DNA of 64,000 nt. It comes from an uncultured Collinsella sp. (GTDB lineage Bacteria > Actinomycetota > Coriobacteriia > Coriobacteriales > Coriobacteriaceae). Below are positions 9,402 through 19,835 of the stretch, one piece after another. Under the pieces are notes generated by a model, which worked only from the letters and a program-made list of their open reading frames with translations, had not been told where the DNA came from and did no database searches. Made by a program: the position numbers and the translations under genes. The stretch covers positions 1 to 64,000 of the forward strand of contig CAKUEW010000002.1 in assembly GCA_934646815.1 (NCBI GenBank), written 5' to 3'. Within the stretch, counting starts at the first letter, position 1; each line of letters opens with the position of its first letter.

Positions 9402-10476
9402 ATACTCATCGGCATTGGTGAAGAAATATGAGTACTGGCGGGTCACAGAAGTGAAAAATAGAGTAATTTATTACGATTGTCTCAACATAGCTGCATGCAT
9501 CTCCGTGGTGATACTTCATTGCAATCAGATGGTACATACATGGCAGCCGGGCAAGAACTGGCTTTTTGCCCTTTTAATAGAAGTGCTCTTTTATTGGGCT
9601 GTCCCCATTTTCTTCATGCTTACCGGCGCCACTCTCATGCGCTACCGAGACCGCTATGACACGAAGACCTTTTTGACAAAACGAGCGAAACGCACCGTCG
9701 TACCCTTCATTGCATGGAGCCTCATCTGGTATTTACTTATTTCCGTTAGAAGCGGAGAGGCACATCTGGGACCCCGTAACTTCATCGACATGATGCTTAA
9801 TAATCAAATTGAGCAGGTTTACTGGTTCTTCTTCCCCTTGTTTTCAATCTATTTATCAATGCCGCTACTTTCCTTACTTGCCGACAACAAGAGGGCACTT
9901 GCCTATGGCGTTGGAGTTTCCTTCATGCTCCAGTCCGTGTTGCCATACGCCCTTCCAATTCTGGGGATCAATTGGCCGGGAAGCATTGCCGTATTGGCCC
10001 TTTCCGGCAATCTACTCTTCACTGCGCTTGGTTACCTGCTCTCAACCACAGAGCTCACAAAAAAACAAAGAGCAGCTATCTATGTGCTTGGTTTATTGGC
10101 AACGATTTTCCGATTCGCATACACGGCGGTTAGCAGTGAGTCCATCGGCGCCGTCGACAGACTCTATTTTAACTACTTAGCTTTCCCAGCCGTTCTCCAA
10201 GGAGTCGCAGTCTTTACCCTATTCAAGCACCTGGATTTTAGCCTGATCGATACGAAAAAGACGCGCATCATCTCAGTTATATCTTCCTGCAGCTTTGGCG
10301 TATACCTAATCCACAAGCCAATTCTTGATCATTTCGTTCTCTCTCCGCATTGGCTAAACATCCCCATGACCTCCGTCATGCTCAGAACGATAGGAGCACT
10401 TGTCTTCTATATTGCATGCGTTGGCATGGTGCTACTGCTAAAGAAAATCCCAGTTGTTAAGAGTATCGTTCCTTAA
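9391..10476 (+). CDS. Acyltransferase 3 family membrane protein (OafA/WcaG-type O-acetylation)
   Basis: This is an integral membrane acyltransferase of about 361 residues with roughly ten hydrophobic segments. The N-terminal YYDCLNIAACISVVILHC carries the conserved histidine of the family, and VPIFFMLTGATL is a second conserved block. These proteins usually transfer acetyl groups to sugars during glycan assembly. The start is uncertain: TTG 9391 (overlapping the previous gene by 11 nt), GTG 9418 or GTG 9451 are all in frame and none has a strong ribosome-binding site. The homologous region starts just after 9451. Confidence 0.82.
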   Translation: MFDKYSSALVKKYEYWRVTEVKNRVIYYDCLNIAACISVVILHCNQMVHTWQPGKNWLFALLIEVLFYWAVPIFFMLTGATLMRYRDRYDTKTFLTKRAKRTVVPFIAWSLIWYLLISVRSGEAHLGPRNFIDMMLNNQIEQVYWFFFPLFSIYLSMPLLSLLADNKRALAYGVGVSFMLQSVLPYALPILGINWPGSIAVLALSGNLLFTALGYLLSTTELTKKQRAAIYVLGLLATIFRFAYTAVSSESIGAVDRLYFNYLAFPAVLQGVAVFTLFKHLDFSLIDTKKTRIISVISSCSFGVYLIHKPILDHFVLSPHWLNIPMTSVMLRTIGALVFYIACVGMVLLLKKIPVVKSIVP

Positions 10477-10484
10477 CAACTGGG
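10449..10484. terminator. Hairpin overlapping the acyltransferase stop codon
   Basis: CCCAGTTGTTAAG (10449-10461) and CTTAACAACTGGG (10472-10484) form a perfect 13-bp stem that includes the stop codon. No T-tract follows, so it may protect mRNA or pause transcription rather than terminate it. Confidence 0.4.
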
Positions 10485-10534
10485 GCCCGACCGGGCATGA
10501 CAGGAGTTTTTAATCGCATCCAAGATAGGTAGCC

Positions 10535-12553
10535 ATGTTTTCACTTGCAATATCCATATTAATTATTTTTGTTAGCCTCATGCTCCCGGGCACTCTGCTA
10601 AATGCGTCTTTAACTAAAGATGCTAAGAAAGCCATTTGTCTTGCCCCCGCAACATCGATAGCAGTCTTATCTATATTTGCCATTGTAAATCCCAGATTTG
10701 GCATTTGGACACAGTACTCGACCCTCATGATCGAATTAGGGTGCACCGCGTTAGGCTTCCTATTAATTTCAGCAGTACTTGATAGGCATACAGTTCAAAG
10801 CGGCATCAAAATTAAGAAGAAAGAGTTTATTTGCTTAGTGCTGTTTTTCACCATTGCCGCAATCATTGCTGCTTATGTGTTCTCAACAGTTCTGGATGGA
10901 CCAGATTGCTATTTTCAAGCTTGGGATAACCAGACGCATCTCAGAAAAATTAGAGCATTTGTGGAAACAGGAAACTATTCCTCATTCAACAGTCAACTCT
11001 ATAAAAACGCGCTGACAGCTCCTGAACCACTTGCAAATTCTTTTTACCCCTCCGCCTGGCATCTATTGGCAGCCATGCTGGTCTCATTACTCGATATCCC
11101 GGTAACGCAGGCTGCAAATGCCGTTAACATCCTTTGCGTTGGTCTAATACTTCCTTTAGCACTGTTCCTTTGCCTGCAAGAATTCGGTATTAAAAAACTG
11201 TCTTCAGTTGCGCTCTGCGCAATCGTATGCCTAGGAGTACCTATTTACCCCTGGGATTTAATATCCTATGGGCCCTTATATCCAAATTTATTAGGCTTCT
11301 GTCTGTTACCAGGTGAAATCGCGCTATTTCTCAGCTTATTAAAAAAGCTCAATCAATTTAAACTGGCGGACATGCTCAAAGGAATCCTCCTGCTATTCCT
11401 TGGGCTGATTTCACTGGCGCTTGCCCACCCAAACACTGTATTTGCATGGGGTTTCATCCTTGCGCCCTATCTCATCAGCAGATTCAAGTATTTCATTAGC
11501 GCTAAGTACCGCAACTTGCCAAACATAATCTGCTATGCGATTCCCCTTGCAGTCATACTCATAATCTGGATCAGCTTTACACGCATTCCGTTCATGCACG
11601 GAATTGTCGATTGCTATTGGTCAGCCTTTACATCTGTTCCGCAGGCATTTTTGAGCGCGTTATTCCTTGGAACAACAACTCACCCAATCCAAATCCTCAT
11701 TCCCCTATTAGCTTTTATCGGTATCTATACAGAATTGAAGGATCATAAATTCTGCCTGGTCGCAACATATGGATTACTTGTCATCTTCTACACAATCGAC
11801 GCGGGAACAAATCTATCAGTCAAACCATTCCTAACGGGATTCTGGTACAACGACTATCACCGAGTAAGCGCAATGCTCGGATTGATTTCCATCTTCTTTG
11901 CATGTCTGGCTATCAATCGAATTTCTATACATCTTGAAGATAAATTGTCTGAACAAAAGCCGAACATGCGCACGGCAATCACTGGTGTTATCGCCGCCGG
12001 CATAATTGCCATAATTTTCTATCCGTCTATACCAATCCCCAGAAAACAAGAATTGAAGACAGCATTTGGTTATGAAATCAGCGAGATGCGAAATCAGTTT
12101 GACAAGGAGCTTATCTATTACGATTTGTTTTCTCCGCTAGAAGAGGATTTCTGTAAAACTGTTTTAGCTAAATACAATTCCGATAATTCGGTTGTAATCA
12201 ACAACCCTGATGACGGAAGTCTCTTTGCATACAGCGTTTACGGCTTAAATATGTACTACAGATACTGGTATCCCCCAGCACCCGACACAGAAACAAAAGA
12301 GAGCGAAGTTATTAGGCATCATTTGAATGAAATTGCAAGTAACGAAGATGTGCGCAATGCTGTAAAGCAAATAGGTGCAAATTACGTAATTCAACTAGAT
12401 CATGGAGAACCCATACAGGAATATAGAATTCAGTACAACTATGACAATGCCGATGAATGGCGCGGCATCGACCTGATTGATGAAACAACGCCAGGGTTCA
12501 CCTTGGTTGCGTCAAACGATGACATAAGGCTCTATAGAATCGATTTGAATTAA
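10535..12553 (+). CDS. DUF6541-type polytopic membrane protein, possible GT-C glycosyltransferase
   Basis: This is a 672-residue protein with many hydrophobic segments over about the first 500 residues and a soluble C-terminal domain of about 160 residues. The overall form, with the early segment DGPDCYFQAWDNQTHL and a large polytopic core, matches the DUF6541 proteins found in glycan loci of actinobacteria. GT-C enzymes and polymerases share this layout, so it may be a lipid-linked sugar transferase or Wzy-like, but no catalytic residue can be assigned from sequence alone. No separate wzy candidate is seen in the window. A terminator follows it. Confidence 0.75.
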   Translation: MFSLAISILIIFVSLMLPGTLLNASLTKDAKKAICLAPATSIAVLSIFAIVNPRFGIWTQYSTLMIELGCTALGFLLISAVLDRHTVQSGIKIKKKEFICLVLFFTIAAIIAAYVFSTVLDGPDCYFQAWDNQTHLRKIRAFVETGNYSSFNSQLYKNALTAPEPLANSFYPSAWHLLAAMLVSLLDIPVTQAANAVNILCVGLILPLALFLCLQEFGIKKLSSVALCAIVCLGVPIYPWDLISYGPLYPNLLGFCLLPGEIALFLSLLKKLNQFKLADMLKGILLLFLGLISLALAHPNTVFAWGFILAPYLISRFKYFISAKYRNLPNIICYAIPLAVILIIWISFTRIPFMHGIVDCYWSAFTSVPQAFLSALFLGTTTHPIQILIPLLAFIGIYTELKDHKFCLVATYGLLVIFYTIDAGTNLSVKPFLTGFWYNDYHRVSAMLGLISIFFACLAINRISIHLEDKLSEQKPNMRTAITGVIAAGIIAIIFYPSIPIPRKQELKTAFGYEISEMRNQFDKELIYYDLFSPLEEDFCKTVLAKYNSDNSVVINNPDDGSLFAYSVYGLNMYYRYWYPPAPDTETKESEVIRHHLNEIASNEDVRNAVKQIGANYVIQLDHGEPIQEYRIQYNYDNADEWRGIDLIDETTPGFTLVASNDDIRLYRIDLN

Positions 12554-12558
12554 AAGAG

Positions 12559-12596
12559 AAATAGGGCACTATTGTTTATTCAATAGCGCCCTATTT
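12559..12596. terminator. Terminator between convergent genes
   Basis: A 16-nt arm pair (12559-12574 and 12581-12596, one A-C mismatch) has a 6-nt loop and A/T-rich ends on both sides. It can serve both the DUF6541 gene and the DUF2304 gene on the other strand. Confidence 0.75.
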
Positions 12597-12618
12597 AACA
12601 ATCACAAGTGCAATCAAT

Positions 12619-12948
12619 CTATTCTTTCGAACGAAGAGCGACTGCTTGAACAAGAGAATTCAAACGCTCTTCCAACTTGGCAAGACGAATCGTAATGCAG
12701 AAATCGCGGACAACCAGCACCGCAATAACAAAGAGAAATACAAGATTCGAAGGCGAGATAAAACCAAATAGGTCAGAAAAATAACTGGCGATTTCCGGGA
12801 ATACTCCCAATAAAACAAAACTAACGCTAAAGAGCAACCAGAATAACGAATCTAAAACCTGCATCTGAGATTTCTTAAGTTTACGCACCACAAAACAAAA
12901 CACCAGAGCAGCGCTAACAATGAGAAGAGCCCGCAACGAGGTCGACAT
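12619..12948 (-). CDS. DUF2304 small membrane protein
   Basis: This 109-residue protein has three hydrophobic segments and a short coiled-coil-like tail (LAKLEERLNSLVQAV). The topology and the position right after a DPM-type glycosyltransferase are typical of DUF2304 partners, which are thought to help or anchor that enzyme. It starts only 4 nt after the stop of the upstream gene and ends a five-gene minus-strand unit (licD, GT4, rfbB, GT2, this gene). Confidence 0.82.
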   Translation of the reverse strand: MSTSLRALLIVSAALVFCFVVRKLKKSQMQVLDSLFWLLFSVSFVLLGVFPEIASYFSDLFGFISPSNLVFLFVIAVLVVRDFCITIRLAKLEERLNSLVQAVALRSKE

Positions 12949-12952
12949 TTAA

Positions 12953-13690
12953 TCACCTAAACCATTTAACTATAAGAAGCGTAACAAACACTCTAAGCAT
13001 ATACTGCATAGACCGGATGGGGCTTAAATAGCTTTCTCCACCTTGACGGTCCCGCATAGTTACTTGCACTTCCGCAACGGTATAACCTTGCTCAATAAAT
13101 AGAGCAATAGACTCTGGCTCCGGATTAAGCGTATTGTCGTAATAATACTTTTTAAGCACAGAACAATCGAATAGTCTAAAGCCAGAAGTCGGATCGCTGA
13201 TTCTCTTGCCGGTTAACAATTTGATCAGAACGGTAATCATGCGCGAACCAATCATCCGAAGAGATTTGTCTTTACGTACCGTTAAAAATCTTGAACCAAT
13301 AACAATATTGACATTTTCCGTTCTCGCCTTATTGGCAAGATGGGCAATATATTCAGGACGATGTTGACCGTCGGCGTCAAACTGGACCATATATTCATAG
13401 CCGTGATCAACCGCATATCGCGCCGCCGTTTGAAAACCAACTGTCAAGCCACAATTAATCGGCATGTCAATAACATTGCAGTCGAGTTTATTACAAATAG
13501 ATAAAGTTTGGTCAGTCGAACCATCATTGATAACAACAAAATCGAACTCAGGGGCAACACGCCTAAGTTCGCAGACGGTATTACTTATACAGGCCTCTTC
13601 GTTGTAAGCTGGTATTGCGATGAGGACACTTGAGTTTGTAGGCACAGGCGAACCGTTCTCTTGTTTACAATTAAGGTTTATTATAGCCAC
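12953..13690 (-). CDS. GT2 glycosyltransferase, polyprenyl-phosphate sugar synthase-like
   Basis: This 245-residue compact GT2 enzyme of the DPM1 type has VLIAIPAYNEE, VINDGSTDQT, and a QFDADGQHRPEY motif in which DAD binds the metal. It has no C-terminal membrane helices of its own, which fits its pairing with the small membrane protein encoded immediately downstream. It probably makes a polyprenyl-phosphate sugar used on the outer face of the membrane. Its local GC is low, unlike the rfbB gene next to it. Confidence 0.87.
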   Translation of the reverse strand: MAIINLNCKQENGSPVPTNSSVLIAIPAYNEEACISNTVCELRRVAPEFDFVVINDGSTDQTLSICNKLDCNVIDMPINCGLTVGFQTAARYAVDHGYEYMVQFDADGQHRPEYIAHLANKARTENVNIVIGSRFLTVRKDKSLRMIGSRMITVLIKLLTGKRISDPTSGFRLFDCSVLKKYYYDNTLNPEPESIALFIEQGYTVAEVQVTMRDRQGGESYLSPIRSMQYMLRVFVTLLIVKWFR

Positions 13691-13695
13691 TTAAA

Positions 13696-13716
13696 CTCAA
13701 CGTCATTAGCGTTGAG
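13696..13716. terminator. Weak hairpin after rfbB
   Basis: CTCAACG (13696-13702) and CGTTGAG (13710-13716) pair. On the minus strand the stem is followed by TTTAA. It could attenuate transcription between rfbB and the next glycosyltransferase gene. Confidence 0.35.
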
Positions 13717-13748
13717 CCGGCCCGAATAGCCAAGCGACATTTAATTAT

Positions 13749-14774
<1,026 letters not shown>

Positions 14775-15926
14775 TTACCTTTTCGTACCAGAAAGCACCT
14801 TTTCAACCAAGGACGCCGTTTTATCCCATGAACTCTCATTTTCAACCATACGTCGACACAAACGAGACTGCTCGGCCAACACATCAGGGTTTTTGACAAG
14901 TGAATAGATGGCCTTCTCGACCTCCGCAGAATCCATTGAGTTAATGATTGTTCCGAAATGCTCGTTAGGGAACAATTCCCGCGCTCCGCCCACGTCCGTG
15001 ACAACAGAAGGACATCCACACGAAGAAGCTTCCAACAAGGTTGTAGCAAAGCCTTCTGACCGTGTAGGGAGACACAGCAGATCGGACTGCTGAAGGAGCG
15101 CAGAAATGTCGGAAGACGAGAGCCGTCCAACCCATCTCAGCGATTCGCCTTGTGCATCATCAACTTCTTTGGATAATGCACCATCTCCCGCCACAACAAA
15201 GACGACACCCGCCTCGACAAGTCTATGGCTCCTCGAAGCCTCAAGAATAGCTCTGATGCCTTTTTCAGGAATCAAGCGCCCCACAAAACAGACCAAAAAG
15301 GACTCAGCGTCTAGTCCAAGCTCATTACGAAAGTCTCGCCCCGAAGACGTCTCCCTGAATGACTCAGCATCAATTGAGTTGGGGATAACTCCCTTTGCTG
15401 CAATACCAAAAGATCTCAGCCAATCAACGCTCTTGCTCGAAACACCATAATAGTCTGGATGCAACCACTTGCCCAAGGTCGTTATTAGGCGCTCGTAAGT
15501 ACGGACCAAGGGATCAATCACTGGATTGCTAAATGAAAGAAAAGCAGAGCCGTGATCAAGAACAACAGGTGTTATCCCCAGGCCCTTTGCAAACCTAATG
15601 CCATCAAGCGAATGAATATAGAAACGTGCATTTACGAGCACGCCATCGAATTGCTGGCGCTCAATGCCCTTCCACAATTTATGTGACACAGAATTTATCT
15701 TAGGAACGGGAAAACGCCCCGCAAAAAAAGGAAAACAGGGCAGGCGAAGAACACCAACCCCGTCTTCATCGGTAAAACCGGCACCCAAACCATTAGTATC
15801 GTTCGTAACCACTAGTACCTCATTGCCGCGATCAACGAGTGCATGTGCCAAGCTGTAGGTGAAGTTTTCAATGCCGCCCATATGAGGTGGATAAAGAGCG
15901 GAAAAAAGAACGTAGCGAGACCTCAT
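14775..15926 (-). CDS. GT4 family glycosyltransferase
   Basis: This 383-residue GT-B enzyme has an N-terminal glycine-rich acceptor motif PPHMGGIENF and the C-terminal donor-binding segment with FVGRLIPEKG and PTRSEGFATTLLEASSCG, whose glutamates belong to the GT4 EX7E motif. I chose ATG 15926, right after the licD stop, with GGGAG upstream. A start at 15968 would overlap licD. It shares an operon with licD and rfbB. Confidence 0.87.
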   Translation of the reverse strand: MRSRYVLFSALYPPHMGGIENFTYSLAHALVDRGNEVLVVTNDTNGLGAGFTDEDGVGVLRLPCFPFFAGRFPVPKINSVSHKLWKGIERQQFDGVLVNARFYIHSLDGIRFAKGLGITPVVLDHGSAFLSFSNPVIDPLVRTYERLITTLGKWLHPDYYGVSSKSVDWLRSFGIAAKGVIPNSIDAESFRETSSGRDFRNELGLDAESFLVCFVGRLIPEKGIRAILEASRSHRLVEAGVVFVVAGDGALSKEVDDAQGESLRWVGRLSSSDISALLQQSDLLCLPTRSEGFATTLLEASSCGCPSVVTDVGGARELFPNEHFGTIINSMDSAEVEKAIYSLVKNPDVLAEQSRLCRRMVENESSWDKTASLVEKVLSGTKR

Positions 15927-15927
15927 A

Positions 15928-16887
15928 CTATTTCTTGGACTCCCAAATCTCTCCGTTTCCGAAGTCAATTAGAAGGGGTAAATGGGTGTGGCGGTCTTCC
16001 TCTTTGGGAATGGCCCGCCAATCCCCGTACATCGTTGTAAGATACTTGTCGGTTAACCTCGGAACCGGATATAGTTCCCCCTCAAACTCCGCTTGAGCAA
16101 GAGGAAAAATGTCATCGACCGAAATAGGATTCATATTTGGCCAAGCAAGAGTTAAACACTCCCTGCCGACAGCGCCAACATTGCTATCAGGAATAGCGCG
16201 ATTGAACTGGCGCTGATACTCAAGGGGATCCTTATTGGACGTCCTCTCAATGAAATGCAGTACTTTGCAACCAGCTTTTTCAACAGAGCCGAGAAAGCCT
16301 CGATGAGGAACAGTTATATTCCCAGAATGATAAAGATAGGAACGACGCTGAGCATTCAAAGCAAGTTTGAGCTGGCGAGATCTGAGTCCAGGTTCCTCAT
16401 ATAGAAAATCGTATGGAAAGACATCGACGAAGATACCCATGGCTGAACCGGAATCCCTTCCCTCTTGGTTCTCAAATAGGGTGCCGTCTTTATAAACCTT
16501 ACAGAACATCGCAGCATAGCCAGGAGAATTCCGAGAGTCGTGGAAGGAGAAGCCATCGGGCAATTCAGCAGGAGCGATGCTGCAAAAACGATCGTAATCA
16601 GATCGCATCATCCCGATATCAATGTCGTCATCCCAGGGAATAAAACCCTTATGACGCATGGCGCCAAGACAAGTGCCCCCGTCAAGCCACCAAGAAATAC
16701 CATACTGTTCGCAAAGATCGGAAATGACGTTCAAAATCGCCAACTCAGTTGCTTGCAAATTATGTAGAACCACACCACTGTCCAACGAAAACACCCTAGC
16801 TATCTGAGAGATATATAGAATCCATATAATTAAACATATGACATATAAAAATGCGACCGTAATACGTATTTTAAACGATGGTTGCAC
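15928..16887 (-). CDS. licD: LicD family phosphotransferase (phosphocholine transfer to glycan)
   Basis: This 319-residue protein has an N-terminal hydrophobic helix and a LicD nucleotidyltransferase-fold domain. WWLDGGTCLGAMRHKGFIPW is followed by DDDIDIG, the metal-binding aspartates of the family. LicD enzymes move a phosphodiester-linked group, classically phosphocholine from CDP-choline, onto a sugar. The HTH-LicC-LicA fusion and LicB-like permease at 25.7-28.4 kb make choline the likely substrate, although LicD relatives can use other polyols. The start is GTG 16887 with a poor ribosome-binding site. It is first in its operon. Confidence 0.88.
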   Translation of the reverse strand: MQPSFKIRITVAFLYVICLIIWILYISQIARVFSLDSGVVLHNLQATELAILNVISDLCEQYGISWWLDGGTCLGAMRHKGFIPWDDDIDIGMMRSDYDRFCSIAPAELPDGFSFHDSRNSPGYAAMFCKVYKDGTLFENQEGRDSGSAMGIFVDVFPYDFLYEEPGLRSRQLKLALNAQRRSYLYHSGNITVPHRGFLGSVEKAGCKVLHFIERTSNKDPLEYQRQFNRAIPDSNVGAVGRECLTLAWPNMNPISVDDIFPLAQAEFEGELYPVPRLTDKYLTTMYGDWRAIPKEEDRHTHLPLLIDFGNGEIWESKK

Positions 16888-16963
16888 TCTAAAACGTTAA
16901 TTCAACTAGCGTCTAATATAATTTCAACAGATAAGTTAGTTTGATAATGTTTCGGGAGTATTC

Positions 16964-17845
16964 TTGAAATCAGCAACTGTAGCAGTATTTACGCCAACTT
17001 TTAACAGAGCATATAAGCTCCCAGACTTATACAAAAGCTTACTCCGACAAACCAATAAAGACTTTGTTTGGCTCGTTGTTGACGATGGGTCGACCGATGA
17101 CACCAAGCAGCTGATCAATAGCTACATAAACGAGAAATTAATTAATATTCGATTCGTCAGCAGAGAAAACGGCGGTAAACAACGTGCGCACAACACGGCT
17201 CTCAGCAACTGTTACGAAGAACTGTTTTTTACGGTAGATTCTGACGATTATCTTGTCGACAGCGCAATACAACAAGTAATTGATGCCTGGACCCCACTTA
17301 AAACCAAAAAGAATATCGCAGGAATGATTGCGCTATGCGGCGAAAATGACAATAAGCCGCTCAACACCTATCTCCCAAGAGGGCTCAAAACTACTAAAAT
17401 CTACGATTTGTACTCCAAATACCATTTCGCTGGCGACGCTACTCTAATCTACAGAACATCTATCCTCAAGCAATATCCATATGTCGTGGCAGATGGCGAA
17501 AAATTCATTGCGGAATCATTTGTTTACCTTCAAATTGATGAAAAATATGACTTGTCCACACTTAATTCAGTTCTCATGATACGTAAATACCTCCCAGACG
17601 GCTACACGAAGTCAGCACGAACGGTTGCACGCTTAAATCCAAAAGGTTACATGAAAATTAAAAAAATGTACATGGAACGGGCGACAACGCACCGAGACGC
17701 TATCGAAAGCACCACGCTTTACCTTGTTGGTGCATATTTTGCCCGTGAATTTTCAGCTGGATTTAAGTCTATCGAAAATCCATTGTTAGCTATTCTTGCC
17801 GGCATCCTTGCCATCATTCTCGCAAACACTGAATTTAAAAAGTAA
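16964..17845 (+). CDS. GT2 family glycosyltransferase
   Basis: This is a 293-residue GT2 enzyme with VAVFTPTFNRAYKLPDL, VVDDGSTDDT and the metal motif DSDDY. The block ENGGKQRAHNTAL is a recognisable acceptor-side pattern. TTG 16964 is the likely start because GGGAG sits 6 nt upstream and no ATG precedes the domain. It is AT-rich and divergent from licD, and it is followed by the flippase gene. Confidence 0.86.
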   Translation: MKSATVAVFTPTFNRAYKLPDLYKSLLRQTNKDFVWLVVDDGSTDDTKQLINSYINEKLINIRFVSRENGGKQRAHNTALSNCYEELFFTVDSDDYLVDSAIQQVIDAWTPLKTKKNIAGMIALCGENDNKPLNTYLPRGLKTTKIYDLYSKYHFAGDATLIYRTSILKQYPYVVADGEKFIAESFVYLQIDEKYDLSTLNSVLMIRKYLPDGYTKSARTVARLNPKGYMKIKKMYMERATTHRDAIESTTLYLVGAYFAREFSAGFKSIENPLLAILAGILAIILANTEFKK

Positions 17846-17918
17846 TTCTATAGCCAACCCTAAACCTTCTGTTGTTTGCAGCTAATTGTTATACATATCT
17901 CTATTTAACTGGAGCATA

Positions 17919-19163
17919 ATGGCAAAGGATTTCGAACCACTTCCTATAAAAACAAATATGATATGGAACTCTATTGGATCCCTGTGCAATCTCGGATGCC
18001 AATGGTTGATCAGCATTCTTATTGTTCGATTATCGATAGGGTATGATGCAGCCGGCGTCTATTCTCTCGCTATTTCGACCTACAATATTTTCGGATCAAT
18101 CGCGCAGTATCGAATGTATACGTATCAGGTTTCCGACGTCACGAATGAAAACTCTACTGGAGAGTATCTAGCGTTTCGTCTACTTACCAGCTTCGTCGCG
18201 CTCGCTCTCTGCACGTTATACGGAATAGCAACCTGCAGTTCAGAAGCTTGGACTACGATCGCCTTCTACGCTTTATACAAAACAGCGTCTCTCGTCATCG
18301 ATGTGTTTCATGCATGCGATCAAAGGTATCATCGCATGGACTTCATCGGCATTTCCTTGGCAGCCCAGGGCATAGCGACTTTAGTATGCTTCACGATCGC
18401 ATTTGCATTAACTAATTCAATTGAGTTTGCATTGGTGCTAATGACTGCTTCTACTTGCGCAATCGGACTCTTATACGACTATAGAAAGACAACCCATTTC
18501 GGATCAATTAAAGTATGGATTTCACGAAATAAAGTATTTTACTTATTAGCGAAATGTTTCCCAGTAGTGCTTGCGGGAATTGCCGCTTCAGCTACAAGCT
18601 CCCTACCGAGACAGACGCTCTCCAATATAATGGGCAATTCCGTATTAGGAGCATACGCATCCGTTGCCGCACCTGTAGCGATTATCCAGATGGGAGCATC
18701 GTACATTTACAACCCTATGCTCAGTTATTTCTCCGAAAAATACGCTTATAACGACATGCGCGGCTTCAAACAACTTTTCATTAAAACATCAAAAGCAATT
18801 ATTTCAGTTGGACTTGCCTGTATTATTGGATTTTCGCTAATCGGATCACAATTCTTGATATTGGTATTCGGACAAACTATTTCTCCTTATGTTTATTTGC
18901 TTGTACCGATGATCATATCCGCAATGATAACTGGAATCCAATGGTTTATTAACGATTTATTGATTTCCCTTAGAGCATTCAGGCCGACTTTAATTAGCGC
19001 AATCGTTTCACTTATAACAACACTCGCCCTTGAGAATAATCTCATTAGCCTTTTTGGCCCCAACGGTGTGACTATAACCAACATCGCGGGGAGTCTCGTA
19101 GGCTTAGGAATAATGGGTTATTCGCTCTTTGTGCTAATTCATGAAAAGAACGGGCAGTCCTAA
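17919..19163 (+). CDS. Oligosaccharide flippase (Wzx, MATE/MOP superfamily)
   Basis: This is a 414-residue membrane protein with about twelve hydrophobic segments and few charged residues, fitting polysaccharide repeat-unit flippases. The N-terminal NMIWNSIGSLCNLGCQWL and a mid-protein KCFPVVLAGIAASA block resemble the family. I chose ATG 17919 because GGAG lies 6 nt upstream; an in-frame start at 17886 has none. A Wzx-type exporter next to an ABC-type exporter suggests two glycans, or two assembly routes, in one locus. Confidence 0.88.
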   Translation: MAKDFEPLPIKTNMIWNSIGSLCNLGCQWLISILIVRLSIGYDAAGVYSLAISTYNIFGSIAQYRMYTYQVSDVTNENSTGEYLAFRLLTSFVALALCTLYGIATCSSEAWTTIAFYALYKTASLVIDVFHACDQRYHRMDFIGISLAAQGIATLVCFTIAFALTNSIEFALVLMTASTCAIGLLYDYRKTTHFGSIKVWISRNKVFYLLAKCFPVVLAGIAASATSSLPRQTLSNIMGNSVLGAYASVAAPVAIIQMGASYIYNPMLSYFSEKYAYNDMRGFKQLFIKTSKAIISVGLACIIGFSLIGSQFLILVFGQTISPYVYLLVPMIISAMITGIQWFINDLLISLRAFRPTLISAIVSLITTLALENNLISLFGPNGVTITNIAGSLVGLGIMGYSLFVLIHEKNGQS

Positions 19164-19192
19164 TCACTTTTTTTATCTATCGAAAGGAACCT

Positions 19193-19693
19193 ATGCTCTA
19201 CGCACTGGGTGGCTATTTGATTAGATTTAAGCGAATTGTTTTTAGAATCCTGACATTACGGCTTACGGAAATTATAAGTTCTCGAGCCTCGATCCATGCA
19301 ACTTATGGCAATAAAACGCGCATAGGGTCCGGATCGGTAATTACACTTACATCAGCACCGGAAGCACGGCAGACTATTACACAATTGGATCAGATTGCTC
19401 GATTAGCTCCGGGGTAAGACATTCCATGGAAGAATAATCTAAGTGCCTTGTACACAAGTCCATTTCTGGGTGGTTCAAATAAAGATTTAAGAAAGCGTGT
19501 GTTCATCGGCGATGATTGTCTGATTTTTGCAAATGCAATCGTGCTGTCAGGAAGCCACCTAGGTCAAGGCTCAGTTGTTACTGTGGGGACAGTGGTAACG
19601 CATGGCGTTAGGCATTGTGAAATTGTCGGAGAAGTCCCCGCCGAGCATATCGGCTGGCGATTTGATGAGCAGACACATCTCGTCATTGTTTAG
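19193..19693 (+). pseudogene. Broken hexapeptide-repeat O-acetyltransferase gene (two compensating frameshifts)
   Basis: The start (ATG 19193, AAAGGA upstream) and the end (to 19693) lie in the same frame, but an internal TAA at 19415-19417 breaks it. The missing middle is readable in another frame, with NYTYIS and IGSDCSISSGV, which are typical of CatB/WbbJ left-handed beta-helix acetyltransferases. The downstream part contains SALYTSPFLGG and FIGDDCLIFANAIVLSG. So one shift occurred around 19330-19340 and an opposite one near 19435 (an extra T after GAAGAA would explain it). The gene once encoded about 165 residues acetylating a sugar. Confidence 0.75.
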
Positions 19694-19767
19694 TGACATT
19701 AGCGACCTGAACCCAAAGGAAGCGACAGAACAACTCGAGCTATCCACCCGAAATTTACAATAATTAG

Positions 19768-19803
19768 ACTGCTGTCTACGCATACACACGCGTTGACAGC
19801 AGT
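19768..19803. terminator. Hairpin between convergent genes
   Basis: Arms 19768-19781 and 19790-19803 pair over 14 nt with one mismatch (core ACTGCTGTC/GACAGCAGT). It sits between the broken acetyltransferase and the convergent GT4 gene and probably ends both transcripts. Confidence 0.55.
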
Positions 19804-19835
19804 ATATTCAGATAAATAGACTCCGTTGCCAAATA

